Below, piece by piece: positions 23,620-31,981 of a DNA stretch of 36,886 bases. The notes under the pieces are model-generated. The model was not told the origin of the DNA. It saw only the letters and a list, made by a program, of their open reading frames with translations, and ran no database searches. Both the position numbers and the translations under genes were made by a program. Source of the DNA: Agrobacterium sp. a22-2 (GTDB lineage: Bacteria > Pseudomonadota > Alphaproteobacteria > Rhizobiales > Rhizobiaceae); contig NZ_JAAXMM010000026.1 in the NCBI RefSeq assembly GCF_012276985.1, forward strand, positions 1 through 36,886, in the 5' to 3' direction. Each line of letters opens with the position of its first letter. The first letter of the stretch is position 1.

Positions 23620-23761
23620 TTGCCCCTCACCCTAACCCTCTCCCCGTTGAACGGGGAGAGGGGACGTGGCAAACGCGGCCTCGGGTCAGGTGCAACGCTG
23701 GCGGCATATGCCTTCTCCCCGCTTGCGGGGAGAAGGTGCCGGCAGGCGGATGAGGGGCAGT
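23620..23761. repeat. RIME-like mosaic palindromic element
   Basis: TGCCCCTCA at 23621-23629 is inverted as TGAGGGGCA at 23751-23759. Inside are two strong hairpins, CTCTCCCCGTT/AACGGGGAGAG (23638-23660) and CTTCTCCCCGC/GCGGGGAGAAG (23712-23735). This is the arrangement of Rhizobium-specific intergenic mosaic elements (RIME1). It separates the coiled-coil gene from the next gene and could attenuate or process the transcript. Confidence 0.85.
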
Positions 23762-23786
23762 TGCACTGCGCGGGAGGGCTTCGTTC

Positions 23787-24938
23787 ATGAACGCCGCTGC
23801 GACCAACCTTGCCGTCAACCAGTATTTCTCCACCATGGCGGCGGCGCTCGGTGGGTTTGAGATCTATCTATCCAATCCCGAACTGATGCTGCCGGGCAGC
23901 GGCACGGCGGGCGGGTTGCTGCTGCCTTATGTGACGCGGCTCAAGAATTCCTTTGCCTGCTGGCAGAACCGCATCGGCTTTACCGAGCAGTTCCGCATTT
24001 CGCGCGCCGAGAGCGGCTTTCCGGTGTTCCAGAACGTGCTGGAGCTGGAAAACGACCGGGGCGCGTCCGAGGCGCGGCTGGCGGCCATTCCGGCACCAGA
24101 GGCGCTGCGTCAGGACATGGTCGATTTCATCCTGCGGCAGAAGGCCTTTCCCGAAGCGTTGCAGAGCCGCATGGCCGAGCGGCTCTATCTCGAGCAGATC
24201 GGCAAAGGGGATATCTTTTCGCCTTTCGTGCTGCCGGAGACCGTGCGGGTCACCGTCAACGAGAAGACACGGCGGCCCTATTACGTGGTGACCTGGGCGG
24301 CGTTTGACGGCACCAGCACGCTGCCGATGATCTATGTGGCGGGCGTTGAAGATTCCTCGGCCAATGTCGCGAAGCTGCTGGTCGGCGACGACGGCAAGCT
24401 CAGCCCCGATGTCGACATTCCGCTACCGGTCGGCGGCCTGTTGAACCCGGAACTGGCGGCGCGGTTCGACGATTTCGCGGCCAAGAACAGCGGCTATTCG
24501 CTGACGCCGGCGACGATCGCCACCAATATGGACAAGGATTTTGCCGAGCTGCATCCCAAGCAGCTCCGGCGCGTCGTGCTGGGGCCGTTCTACTCGGCCG
24601 GCATTACCGAGAACAATGCGAGGATCAACGAGATCCTGTCGCGGGTGCGCAAGCCCGACAATGCCTGGCTGTTTACCTGGACGATGCAGGAGGTGTTTTC
24701 CAAGGCGGAGCGCCCTGCGGTCAAGGGTTTCTTCTCCTCGACGCCGGCCACCCAGGAATTCCATATCGAGACAAATGACCTGGAAGCGGCCCGCATGGGC
24801 GTCTCCACTTACGAGAAACACGCGTTGGTGCCGCATGACGCCTATCAGGCGCTCTATGCCTCGGGCGAGGCGGCGGCGATTTTCGGCAATTACAAGGTCC
24901 ATGTGATTTCGGGCAACAACGTGGTCAGCGAGGTCTAA
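23787..24938 (+). CDS. Hypothetical protein of the AAA+/DUF2333 cluster
   Basis: 383-aa soluble-looking protein with host-like codon use. It begins MNAAATNLAVNQYFSTMAAALGG and includes RPYYVVTWAAFDGTSTLPMI, PKQLRRVVLGPFYSAGITEN and ETNDLEAARMGVSTYEKHAL. No family, signal peptide or catalytic motif is recognised. The GGGAGGG ribosome-binding site is at good spacing. Only 3 bp separate it from the AAA+ ATPase gene, so the two are very likely co-translated and their products probably interact. Confidence 0.82.
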   Translation: MNAAATNLAVNQYFSTMAAALGGFEIYLSNPELMLPGSGTAGGLLLPYVTRLKNSFACWQNRIGFTEQFRISRAESGFPVFQNVLELENDRGASEARLAAIPAPEALRQDMVDFILRQKAFPEALQSRMAERLYLEQIGKGDIFSPFVLPETVRVTVNEKTRRPYYVVTWAAFDGTSTLPMIYVAGVEDSSANVAKLLVGDDGKLSPDVDIPLPVGGLLNPELAARFDDFAAKNSGYSLTPATIATNMDKDFAELHPKQLRRVVLGPFYSAGITENNARINEILSRVRKPDNAWLFTWTMQEVFSKAERPAVKGFFSSTPATQEFHIETNDLEAARMGVSTYEKHALVPHDAYQALYASGEAAAIFGNYKVHVISGNNVVSEV

Positions 24939-24941
24939 GCG

Positions 24942-26855
24942 ATGAACGGGCTCAATGCCGGTCTGACGACCATCCATGAAGACGAGATCGCCAAACACTT
25001 GAGCGTTGCGCAGGGGCTGGTGACGCGGCTGATCGTGCTCGACCACGGCGATGCGGCCGGCGGCACGACGATCGCCGGCACCGGGCGGCGTTTCGTCTCG
25101 ACGGTGTCGACCGGGACGGTAAAGCGGACGCGCGAGGTGGAGCTCATCAAGACCATCCAGGCGGTCCGGGTCGCCGATCCGCTGCTGTCGCCGCTGCAAC
25201 ACAGCGTGCTCTACCGGGCACGGCGCGGCTTGCAGGGGGCGCTCTCGATCGGCGAGGTCTTTGCCCGGCAGACGGATCTGGAGCAATTGCAGGCCCGCAA
25301 CCTGTCGGCGCCGTTGCAGGGGGGCGAGGCCGAGCGCTTCAAGGGGCTGCTGTCGGCGTCGGCCTATGTGGCGGGTTTTGCGTTTGCCGCCTTTCTGCTG
25401 TCGACGCTGTCGGGCGAGAGCGAGCCGGTCAATGACGCCAAGGAGCCGGATTTCCTGTTCGATACGCCGCAGGATGCGCTGAAAAGCCTGGTGGCCGGGC
25501 TCGACCTGGCGCTGGCCGGTGCGCCCGACGATGTCAGCCTTGTCGCGCGGGCGCGGGCCTTTGCGCGGGTGGCGATCGACGGACTGCTGGCCCGCAAGGC
25601 GCGGTTTGCCGGGTTGGCCGCCTTCGAGGCGACCCATATCCGCATCGACCAGGACGATTTCACGCTCGACGGTTTCGACGTGGCGCCGGGGGAGAAGCGC
25701 AAGCCGCTCACCATGAGTTTCAAGAAGCCGGAAGAGATCATCGGCAACCACATCGCCAAGTACCAGGGCATGAAGCTGGCCAAGATGCTGATGGCTTATG
25801 ATTTCGACCGGCAGATGAACCCGTTCGTCGAACTCGGCGGCTTCCTGTTCACCTTCATCGGCGACGGCATGCCCGGCACCGGCAAGACGATCCTGATCCA
25901 GATGATCGCCGGCCTCTTGAACGATTACTGCCAGGTGGCGGGCTATGCCTTCCATTACGAGAATTTCGGCGTCGACCAGATTTCCTCCTACCAGGGCAAA
26001 TCGGGCCAGAATTGCAAAGCCTTCGTCAACAATGTCATCAATCCGCGCGCCATCGGCTTCGGCACGATCGACGACGTCGACCAGGTGGCGGCCAAACGCT
26101 CCGACGACCGGGCGTCGGCCGGCCAGCACGAGGTGACGGCGGTGCTGATGGAGAGCTTTGCCGGCGCCTCGACGGTGATCCGCGGCAATTGCACCTTCGG
26201 CATGTTTTCCAACTATCCGGAGAATGTCGACGATGCGCTGCGCCAGCGGGCCGGCGCGCGCTGGCTCGTCGACGGGCCGCAAACGGAAGAAGACTATATC
26301 GACATCCTGGCGCTGCTGATCGGCAAGAACCATGCGATCCCGCTCGGCGAACACACGCTTTACGCCAACCAGGAGATCAAGCGGGCCGTGGCCGTCTCCT
26401 ACGACCAGCATTCGCTGCCGCAGGAAGAGGGGCTCACCGCGGTCTGGGAACGGTTCGAGAAAGCGAAGGGCCGCATCGAGACGCTGGCCGATATCGGCGC
26501 CTATCTGCACGAGATCAAGCTGGCCGAGCCGCGCTTCACCGGCCGGGCGATCAAGAACATCACCGATGCGATCAAGATGCGGGCCATGGATGTCGACCTG
26601 CCGGACGAATGGTTCGCGACGCCGGAGGTTTTCCTGCACAAGGGCTATGACGAGAAGAAGGCGATGATCTCCGAGCTGCGCGGCCCGATCACCATGGAGA
26701 TGGTGCTGCAGGAGGTGAATCGCTACGCCGACAGCGAATTCCGCTATTCCGACAAGTCCGACGATGCCGCCGTCACGGAGATCATCCGGCGCGAACGGCA
26801 GCGGGAACGGGCGATCGGCGAGATCGAGGCGATGAAGCGGGAGGGGAAATGGTGA
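24942..26855 (+). CDS. AAA+ ATPase of the coiled-coil/DUF2333 cluster
   Basis: 637-aa ATPase. The first 290 residues have no recognised domain but include a hydrophobic stretch (ASAYVAGFAFAAFLLSTL, about 139-156). The AAA+ module follows: Walker A GDGMPGTGKT (about 307-316), Walker B-like GFGTIDDVD (372-380), a sensor-1-like CTFGMFSNYPEN and an arginine-rich ALRQRAGARW that may supply the arginine finger. A helical C-terminal region ends the protein. AAA+ proteins remodel or disassemble partner complexes; here the likely substrate is one of the neighbours, such as the coiled-coil protein. It starts 3 bp after the preceding gene. A palindrome begins 2 bp after its stop codon. Confidence 0.87.
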   Translation: MNGLNAGLTTIHEDEIAKHLSVAQGLVTRLIVLDHGDAAGGTTIAGTGRRFVSTVSTGTVKRTREVELIKTIQAVRVADPLLSPLQHSVLYRARRGLQGALSIGEVFARQTDLEQLQARNLSAPLQGGEAERFKGLLSASAYVAGFAFAAFLLSTLSGESEPVNDAKEPDFLFDTPQDALKSLVAGLDLALAGAPDDVSLVARARAFARVAIDGLLARKARFAGLAAFEATHIRIDQDDFTLDGFDVAPGEKRKPLTMSFKKPEEIIGNHIAKYQGMKLAKMLMAYDFDRQMNPFVELGGFLFTFIGDGMPGTGKTILIQMIAGLLNDYCQVAGYAFHYENFGVDQISSYQGKSGQNCKAFVNNVINPRAIGFGTIDDVDQVAAKRSDDRASAGQHEVTAVLMESFAGASTVIRGNCTFGMFSNYPENVDDALRQRAGARWLVDGPQTEEDYIDILALLIGKNHAIPLGEHTLYANQEIKRAVAVSYDQHSLPQEEGLTAVWERFEKAKGRIETLADIGAYLHEIKLAEPRFTGRAIKNITDAIKMRAMDVDLPDEWFATPEVFLHKGYDEKKAMISELRGPITMEMVLQEVNRYADSEFRYSDKSDDAAVTEIIRRERQRERAIGEIEAMKREGKW

Positions 26856-26857
26856 GG

Positions 26858-26880
26858 AATATTCGCTGAGGGCGAATATT
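26858..26880. promoter_or_regulatory. Palindrome at toxin-antitoxin promoter
   Basis: AATATTCGC-TGAGG-GCGAATATT, a perfect 9-bp inverted repeat, starts 2 bp after the AAA+ stop and ends 30 bp before the toxin start. It could be the operator bound by the XRE antitoxin, or a weak terminator of the ATPase transcript. Its AT-rich composition differs from its surroundings. Confidence 0.6.
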
Positions 26881-26910
26881 TGTTGCAATCACGGGGGCTC
26901 AAGACTATTC

Positions 26911-27171
26911 ATGAAGAGGGTCACCTATGCCAAAAAGGCGCTCAAGGCTCTGTCGCGGATCCCCGTCAACGAGGAAAGGCGGATTAGGGCAAAGGTGGTG
27001 CAATATGCCGATGATCCTGCTTCCCAGGCCAACAATGTTCGTAAACTGCAGGGAATGGATTATTATCGACTGCGTGTCGGTGACTGGCGGGTCATCTTTA
27101 AAGACGATGGCACCGTTATCGATGTGATCAAGGTTGCTCCTCGCGGCGAAGCATATGAAGGGATCGAATGA
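26911..27171 (+). CDS. RelE-family toxin
   Basis: 86-aa RelE/ParE-superfamily toxin. The canonical order is visible: MKRVTYAKKALKALSRIPVN, helical NEERRIRAKVVQYADDP, then KLQGMDYYRLRVGDWRVIF with the RLRVGDWRVIF strand that defines RelE-like ribonucleases, and a final VAPRGEAYE. It would cleave mRNA on the ribosome. It overlaps the downstream XRE antitoxin gene by 4 bp. Toxin-first order is as in HigBA and RelE/XRE modules. It is inserted between two genes of the AAA+/DUF2333 cluster. Confidence 0.9.
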   Translation: MKRVTYAKKALKALSRIPVNEERRIRAKVVQYADDPASQANNVRKLQGMDYYRLRVGDWRVIFKDDGTVIDVIKVAPRGEAYEGIE

Positions 27172-27581
27172 TGGGTGCTGCAACTTCGTTCAAAACGCCC
27201 AGCGGTGATGAGATGGTGGTTCTCAGTCGCCGGGATTACGATGCTCTCGTGAAGCAGGCTGAGCTCGCCGAGGATCTTGAAGATATTAGCGCCGTCAAGG
27301 AATTCGAACGTCGGCTGGCTGCCGGCGAAGAGGAACTGATCCCCGCCGAATTCGTCTATCGGATGCTGGACGGCGAAAATCCTGTGCGGGTGTGGCGCGA
27401 CTTTCGTGCGCTCTCGGCCAAGGATCTGGCTGCCAGCGCCGGCATCAGCGCGACCTATCTCTCCGAAATCGAATCGGGGAAAAAAGAGGGCAGCCTTTCG
27501 GCGCTGCGGAAGATCGCCAAGGCATTGAAGGTCGATCTGGAAGATATCCTCCCCGTGGACAGGGACGAGCAAACCGCATGA
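27168..27581 (+). CDS. XRE-family antitoxin
   Basis: 137-aa antitoxin. The N-terminal half (GDEMVVLSRRDYDALVKQAELAEDLED) resembles a Phd-like or linker segment that would bind toxin. The C-terminal half is a Cro/C1-type helix-turn-helix: LSAKDLAASAGISATYLSEI, then SALRKIAKALKVDLEDILPV. Its start overlaps the toxin stop (ATGATG, with an alternative start one codon later). It would neutralise the RelE toxin and repress the pair, probably through the palindrome at 26858-26880. Confidence 0.9.
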   Translation: MMGAATSFKTPSGDEMVVLSRRDYDALVKQAELAEDLEDISAVKEFERRLAAGEEELIPAEFVYRMLDGENPVRVWRDFRALSAKDLAASAGISATYLSEIESGKKEGSLSALRKIAKALKVDLEDILPVDRDEQTA

Positions 27582-27600
27582 GCATCGGCAGTCCCAACGC

Positions 27601-28899
27601 ATGAACCGTCTCCTGGAAGCCGAACTGATCTACGGCCGGCTGTTGCCGGTCGAGGAGCCGCATCTGATTGCGCGCTACAACAAGGCCTTAGCGGGGTTCG
27701 GGCTGCGGCCGACGGCGCTGTCCGCCTTCGATATCGACATGACCGGTTTTTCGCCGCAGATCGCCGAGGAACTGGGCGACCGCGACTATCTCGATCCCAA
27801 CCGGGTCAACCGCCGCTTCGTGATCATGACGCCGGAGCAGGTCAATCTGCCGGTGGTCCATACCAGCTTTTCCAACACTGCCGGGCTGATGCACGAATTC
27901 TTCGAGGCCAATGCGCGCTCGATCAATGCGGTGACCATCAAGGATGCGATCTATGGCGAGATCGAGGATTCGGTCTCGACGGTGGAAAGCCTCGAGGACC
28001 TCTTGTCGATCAACGAGGTGCGGTTCCGGGTGCTGTCGGCCGAGGACCTGCTCGGCAAGGCGGCCGAGTTGCGGCAATTGGCCGACCGGCTGCAGAGCGA
28101 TCCTGAGGCCTGGCGCGACGATGTCCTGCTCAACCGCATGGTGGAATTGGCCAAGCTGACCGGCGATATTCGCCAGAACGTGCTGGTGCCCGACAAGCTG
28201 GTGTTCCGCCACGATGCCTTCTGGGCCAATCATTTCGGCGGGGTCTATGTCTTTGTCGACGAGAAGGTGACGACGGTGATCTGCGATCCGGCGGCGCCGG
28301 GTTTCAGGCGCTCGCGGCCCTGGCAGGTCAGCTACATCTCGATCAGGGACCACGCGCAGATCTTCGATTTTCTGGCGCGCACCGGGCGGATCGAGCTGCC
28401 GCGGGCCGGCTGGGTCGAGGCCTCGGGTCTCCTGCGGCTCAGGGCCGAGATGACGATGCTGAGCTTGGTCAACCAATCCGATCCGAGTGCCGATCTCTCC
28501 AAGGCGGACGGGGTATGGCTGCAGACCTGGGCACATCGCAATGGCGAGCTGATCGCCCGCGACGGGGCCTATGGCTTCCTGCAGGAAATGATCCGCACGC
28601 TGGCATCGACCGGCAATATCAAGATGAGCGAGGTGCCGGCCGAGCGGCGCTTCCTGCTCATCCGGGCGCGTCCCGACCATGCCGATCAATGGCTGACCAA
28701 CCGGCTGATTTCGCAGATGGTTCCGGCCGATTTCGTGTCGCGTTTCATCTTCGACAAGCAGGGTTTCTATGCGGCCTATGAGGGCTTCAGCGAAAGTTTC
28801 CGGGAATTCGTTGTAACGCGGCTGACAACCACATATCTGAAGGACAAGAAGGCCTTTCGCGGGCGCTTCTACGGTATAGGAGACGACGACCATGCTTGA
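27601..28899 (+). CDS. DUF6638-like protein of the AAA+/DUF2333 cluster
   Basis: 432-aa soluble protein beginning MNRLLEAELIYGRLLPVEEP. I associate it with the DUF6638 family on its context next to DUF2333 in Rhizobiales; that name is tentative. Visible stretches include RFVIMTPEQVNLPVVHTSFS, RPWQVSYISIRDHAQIFDFL and a C-terminal RFIFDKQGFYAAYEGF. No catalytic motif, signal or membrane helix is recognised. The start lies 20 bp after the antitoxin stop without a clear ribosome-binding site. It overlaps the DUF2333 gene by 8 bp, so those two are coupled. Confidence 0.83.
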   Translation: MNRLLEAELIYGRLLPVEEPHLIARYNKALAGFGLRPTALSAFDIDMTGFSPQIAEELGDRDYLDPNRVNRRFVIMTPEQVNLPVVHTSFSNTAGLMHEFFEANARSINAVTIKDAIYGEIEDSVSTVESLEDLLSINEVRFRVLSAEDLLGKAAELRQLADRLQSDPEAWRDDVLLNRMVELAKLTGDIRQNVLVPDKLVFRHDAFWANHFGGVYVFVDEKVTTVICDPAAPGFRRSRPWQVSYISIRDHAQIFDFLARTGRIELPRAGWVEASGLLRLRAEMTMLSLVNQSDPSADLSKADGVWLQTWAHRNGELIARDGAYGFLQEMIRTLASTGNIKMSEVPAERRFLLIRARPDHADQWLTNRLISQMVPADFVSRFIFDKQGFYAAYEGFSESFREFVVTRLTTTYLKDKKAFRGRFYGIGDDDHA

Positions 28900-30001
28900 C
28901 CCGATCATCGCGTTCTTTCAGCGCGTCTTCAGTGCCATAGGGCGTGGCGTCGGTCTGGTGGTCGCCTGGCTGCTGTGGCCGTTCCTGGCCGCGCATGGCT
29001 GGTATGCCGACCGCAGCTGGATCATCAAGGGGCCGATCATCCTGATCCTGCTGATCCTCGTGGCGGCCTATGGCCAGTTCGTCTGGCGCACGCAGGCGTG
29101 GCACGGTTTCGACCCGGAGTTCGCGCAAGCCTATAAATTCAACGAGCGCAAGGTGGCCGCCGGCCAGCCGATCGCCGAGAAGCCCGGTACGTGCCAGAAT
29201 TCGGCCATCGTCACCACCGTGGCCGATCTGACCGATACCGACGTCAACCAGAATGCCTGGATCTCCTCGACCCTGCTCTACAAGCTGGGGCTGTTCGGGG
29301 TCGATTGGGACAATACGCCGTTCTTCGACAACAAGGCCTCGTTCCAGCGCGGCGTCAACCAGGTGGCGCGCCGGGTCGCTATCGAGCTGGCCGACAATCT
29401 CGGCCGCGTGCGCGGCACGTCCGGCATCAACAACGATCTGCAGGATGCCCGCGGCAATATCCAGTTCGACGAGGGCACCTGGTATTTCGGCACCGATCCG
29501 TTCGGCTTCAAGACGCCGACGCCGAGCTACTATCGGTCGGCCGTCGAAAGCTGGCGCAAGTTCAATTCGTCGCTCGAGACCTGCAATGCGATCTTCGATG
29601 CGCGGGCCGACAACCTCATCCAGCTGGTCGACCGGACCGCAAGCGATCTCGGCAATACGTCCGATATCCTGCGGCGCCGCTCCGAGGACTTTAACGCCGG
29701 CTGGTTCGACACCCGTGCCGATGACCGGTTCTGGTTCGCCTATGGCCAGCTTTATGCCCAGTATGCGATTTTCCAGGCGGCGCGTGCCGATTTCATCGAC
29801 GTGATCCGCGACCGCAACCTGACGGCCATCTGGGCGGAGACGGAAAAGCAGTTGCAGGCGGCTCTGAAGATCCAGCCGGCAATCATCTCCAACGGGAGCG
29901 AAGACGGCTGGATCATGCCGACCCATCTGGCAACCATGGGCTTCTATATCCTGCGGGTGCGCTCCAACATGGTGGAACTGCGCTCCGTTCTCGACCGCTG
30001 A
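28892..30001 (+). CDS. DUF2333-family membrane-anchored protein
   Basis: 369-aa protein. After a cytoplasmic or re-entrant N terminus (residues 1-35, partly hydrophobic) there is a clear transmembrane helix GPIILILLILVAAYGQFVW (about 45-63) and then a large soluble, likely periplasmic, domain. The domain contains the family pattern NQNAWISSTLLYKLGLFGVDWDN and RGVNQVARRVAIELADNLGR with repeated aromatic residues. DUF2333 has no assigned function; it occurs in many Proteobacteria. The start overlaps the preceding gene by 8 bp. It is the last gene of the cluster and may be its envelope anchor. Confidence 0.88.
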   Translation: MLDPIIAFFQRVFSAIGRGVGLVVAWLLWPFLAAHGWYADRSWIIKGPIILILLILVAAYGQFVWRTQAWHGFDPEFAQAYKFNERKVAAGQPIAEKPGTCQNSAIVTTVADLTDTDVNQNAWISSTLLYKLGLFGVDWDNTPFFDNKASFQRGVNQVARRVAIELADNLGRVRGTSGINNDLQDARGNIQFDEGTWYFGTDPFGFKTPTPSYYRSAVESWRKFNSSLETCNAIFDARADNLIQLVDRTASDLGNTSDILRRRSEDFNAGWFDTRADDRFWFAYGQLYAQYAIFQAARADFIDVIRDRNLTAIWAETEKQLQAALKIQPAIISNGSEDGWIMPTHLATMGFYILRVRSNMVELRSVLDR

Positions 30002-30051
30002 TCAGACAGCGCGGCAGGCCGCCATTGCACGACTGCGATGGCGGCTGACGC

Positions 30052-30507
30052 CTACTGCTCGCCGTCGGAGAAGGCGGCGGTGCGCAGGCGTTCGAAGAAT
30101 TCGTAGGTGATGCCGACGATCTCGCCAGCACTGTTGGGTTTGGCGCGGAACTTGCCGACAGTGCGCACGAACTTGTACTGGTTTTCGGCATTCAGGGCGC
30201 GGTAGATATTGTGATAGCTCTGCTTCTCCGCGCAGGTCCGCTCGAAGCTCTCCATCAGCATCGGCATGTCTTCGGGATGAATGCGCGAGCGGAACTCGAC
30301 CATGTTGAGCGGACCTTTGGTGCTTTCCATGCCGAACATGCGAAAGACATCCGAGGTGGCGAAGAAATGCCCGCTGTCGAGATCTATGCGAAAAAAGCCA
30401 TAGAGGCGAAAGGCCTGCGCGAGCTCGACGACTTCGCTTTCCGTCATGCCGACCTGGCGGCAATCCTGGAATTCCTTGTGGTCAAGTTGATCGAAACGAA
30501 TTGGCAA
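30052..30507 (-). CDS. PAS-domain protein
   Basis: 151-aa single PAS-domain protein (PAS_3-like): FRLYGFFRIDLDSGHFFATS (about 32-51), VFRMFGMESTKGPLNMVEF, then RIHPEDMPMLMESFERTCAE and YRALNAENQYKFVRTVGKFR. The RIHPEDM...F pattern is the PAC/PAS_3 hallmark. There is no attached kinase, GGDEF or DNA-binding domain, so it would work as a stand-alone sensor or adaptor. Translation probably begins at a TTG (30507) with a strong GGGAGGGG ribosome-binding site; the next ATG is at 30447. It converges with the DUF2333 gene and lies 55 bp downstream of a LuxR-type regulator on the same strand, possibly a signalling pair. Confidence 0.83.
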   Translation of the reverse strand: MPIRFDQLDHKEFQDCRQVGMTESEVVELAQAFRLYGFFRIDLDSGHFFATSDVFRMFGMESTKGPLNMVEFRSRIHPEDMPMLMESFERTCAEKQSYHNIYRALNAENQYKFVRTVGKFRAKPNSAGEIVGITYEFFERLRTAAFSDGEQ

Positions 30508-30562
30508 TTGCCCCTCCCGATGGGTTTTCCCGGGGCTGAGCCTGCCATAGGAGTATGACCGA

Positions 30563-31282
30563 TTAGTTTATTAGCTTCAGCCGTATGGCCTTAGCTACCA
30601 ATTGCGTCCGGTTTACGCAATCCAGCTTTTTGATGGCATTGGTCATATAGGCATTCACCGTATGGTCGGACAGCGACAGGATCTGGCCGATCTCGATCGA
30701 GGTCTTGCCCTGGGCGGTCCAGCGCAGCACTTCCAGCTCGCGGGCCGACAGCACGTTCGGGCTGGCGAGTTCGGTGCGGCGCATCCGGTCAAAATGGTCG
30801 AAGGCATGCAGGGCGATCATGCCGAGTTCGTTGCTTTCGACCTGGCAGAAGGGGGGACGCTTGCCGTCGAAACGCATGAAGAAGCGATTGCTGTCGACGG
30901 AATTCATCGGAATGAGGGCGCCCATCAACAGGTTGTAACGGCGCATCAACGCATGCATCTTCGGCGGCCAGTCGAAATCGCTCGGTGTGTTGGGGTCGAG
31001 ATCCCAGAACTGCGGCAGGATCGTGTCGCGCAGACGGGGCAGCACCGGACAAGCCCGCAGCAGCTGATTGCGGTCGAACTCCCGCACAAACTGCACCGGG
31101 ATCGTGCTTTCCAGCACCAAGGGCGCCAGAAGGCTGTCGTTCGGCCCCGGTGCGCTAAAAATGGTGACATGGTCCAGATCGAATTCGCGCAGAACCTTGT
31201 TCATGACATGCATGAACTGGGCGCGCGTCTCAGCAGACGAAAGTTCGCTGCTGAGCAGCGATTGGCGTTCCGCGATGATCAT
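30563..31282 (-). CDS. LuxR-type transcriptional regulator (solo)
   Basis: 239-aa regulator. The C-terminal domain carries the LuxR helix-turn-helix: LSARELEVLRWTAQGKTSIE and ILSLSDHTVNAYMTNAIKKL (about 178-226), followed by VNRTQLVAKAIRLKLIN. The N-terminal region looks like an autoinducer-binding (Autoind_bind) domain, though the characteristic W-x-x-Y-x-D ligand triad is not obvious. No LuxI-type synthase is nearby, so it is a solo. The 5' region (31283-31446) is AT-rich. It may regulate or act with the PAS gene just downstream. Confidence 0.87.
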   Translation of the reverse strand: MIIAERQSLLSSELSSAETRAQFMHVMNKVLREFDLDHVTIFSAPGPNDSLLAPLVLESTIPVQFVREFDRNQLLRACPVLPRLRDTILPQFWDLDPNTPSDFDWPPKMHALMRRYNLLMGALIPMNSVDSNRFFMRFDGKRPPFCQVESNELGMIALHAFDHFDRMRRTELASPNVLSARELEVLRWTAQGKTSIEIGQILSLSDHTVNAYMTNAIKKLDCVNRTQLVAKAIRLKLIN

Positions 31283-31446
31283 GAACCGTTATTCTGAAGG
31301 TTGGGCGGGAGTGGATATGTTACCGTTAACAAATATACCAAGCCTTATGAATTGCCAGCGTTTTCCCGGTCGGTTTAGCAGTTTTTACGGGTCTGACAAT
31401 GTGTCACATTTTGTAGTGGTATATCAGAGGTTTACATATTGGCCTT

Positions 31447-31908
31447 TCAAACCGGCAAGAGCGACGCCGCCTTGATTTCTTCCATGACGGCATAGGTATG
31501 GGTTTCCCGAACCCCCGGCAGCGGGAGAATCACCTCCGACAGGAACTGCCGATAGGCCTCCATGCCGGCAACGCGCGCCTTGACCAGGTAGTCGAAGCCG
31601 CCGGCCACCATATGGCATTCCATCACGTCGTCGCTGCGCTTGACGGCGGCCGCGAAGGCATCGAAGACGTCGGGAGTTGTGCGGTCCAGCTTGACCTCGA
31701 CGAAAACAAGCAGGTTGCGGCCGAGCTTTTCCGGCGAAAGGATAGCCATGTAGCCGGTGATGTAGCCTTCGCGGGTCAGGCGCTTGACGCGCTCGGCGGT
31801 GGCCGTCGGCGACAGGCTGACCCGCTCGGCGAGTTCGATATTGCTGAGGCGGCCCTCTTTCTGGAGCGCCCGGAGGATCTTCTTGTCGAGTCTGTCGAGC
31901 GTCTTCAT
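31447..31908 (-). CDS. lrp: Leucine-responsive regulatory protein (Lrp/AsnC family)
   Basis: 153-aa Lrp-type regulator. Helix-turn-helix region ILRALQKEGRLSNIELAERV then LSPTATAERVKRLTREGYI, followed by the RAM/ASNC ligand domain: LLVFVEVKLDRTTPDVFDAF, VMECHMVAGGFDYLVKARV and the LPGVRETHTYAVMEEIK tail. Many blocks are nearly identical to E. coli Lrp as I remember it, closer than to specialised AsnC or PutR regulators. It would bind amino acids and control amino-acid metabolism genes globally. Monocistronic; a membrane protein gene follows upstream on the same strand with 73 bp between. Confidence 0.9.
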   Translation of the reverse strand: MKTLDRLDKKILRALQKEGRLSNIELAERVSLSPTATAERVKRLTREGYITGYMAILSPEKLGRNLLVFVEVKLDRTTPDVFDAFAAAVKRSDDVMECHMVAGGFDYLVKARVAGMEAYRQFLSEVILPLPGVRETHTYAVMEEIKAASLLPV

Positions 31909-31981
31909 GGAGGCCTCCGGGTTGGCGTTCAGAGGATGTCGCCGGCGGTTGGCCGTCTGCCGCCGGTCGGGTTGCGGCGCG

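Noticed and set aside
23620..23761. CRISPR-like repeats
   Set aside because: The repeats are inverted, not evenly spaced direct repeats, and match rhizobial mosaic intergenic elements; no cas genes are present.
24423..26888. Very long minus-strand open frame (821 aa) opposite the AAA+ gene
   Set aside because: It is antisense to two well-supported genes, reads as a His/Arg/Asp-rich sequence typical of high-GC shadow frames and has no recognisable domain. The same applies to long minus-strand frames at 2397-4520 and 34506-36842.
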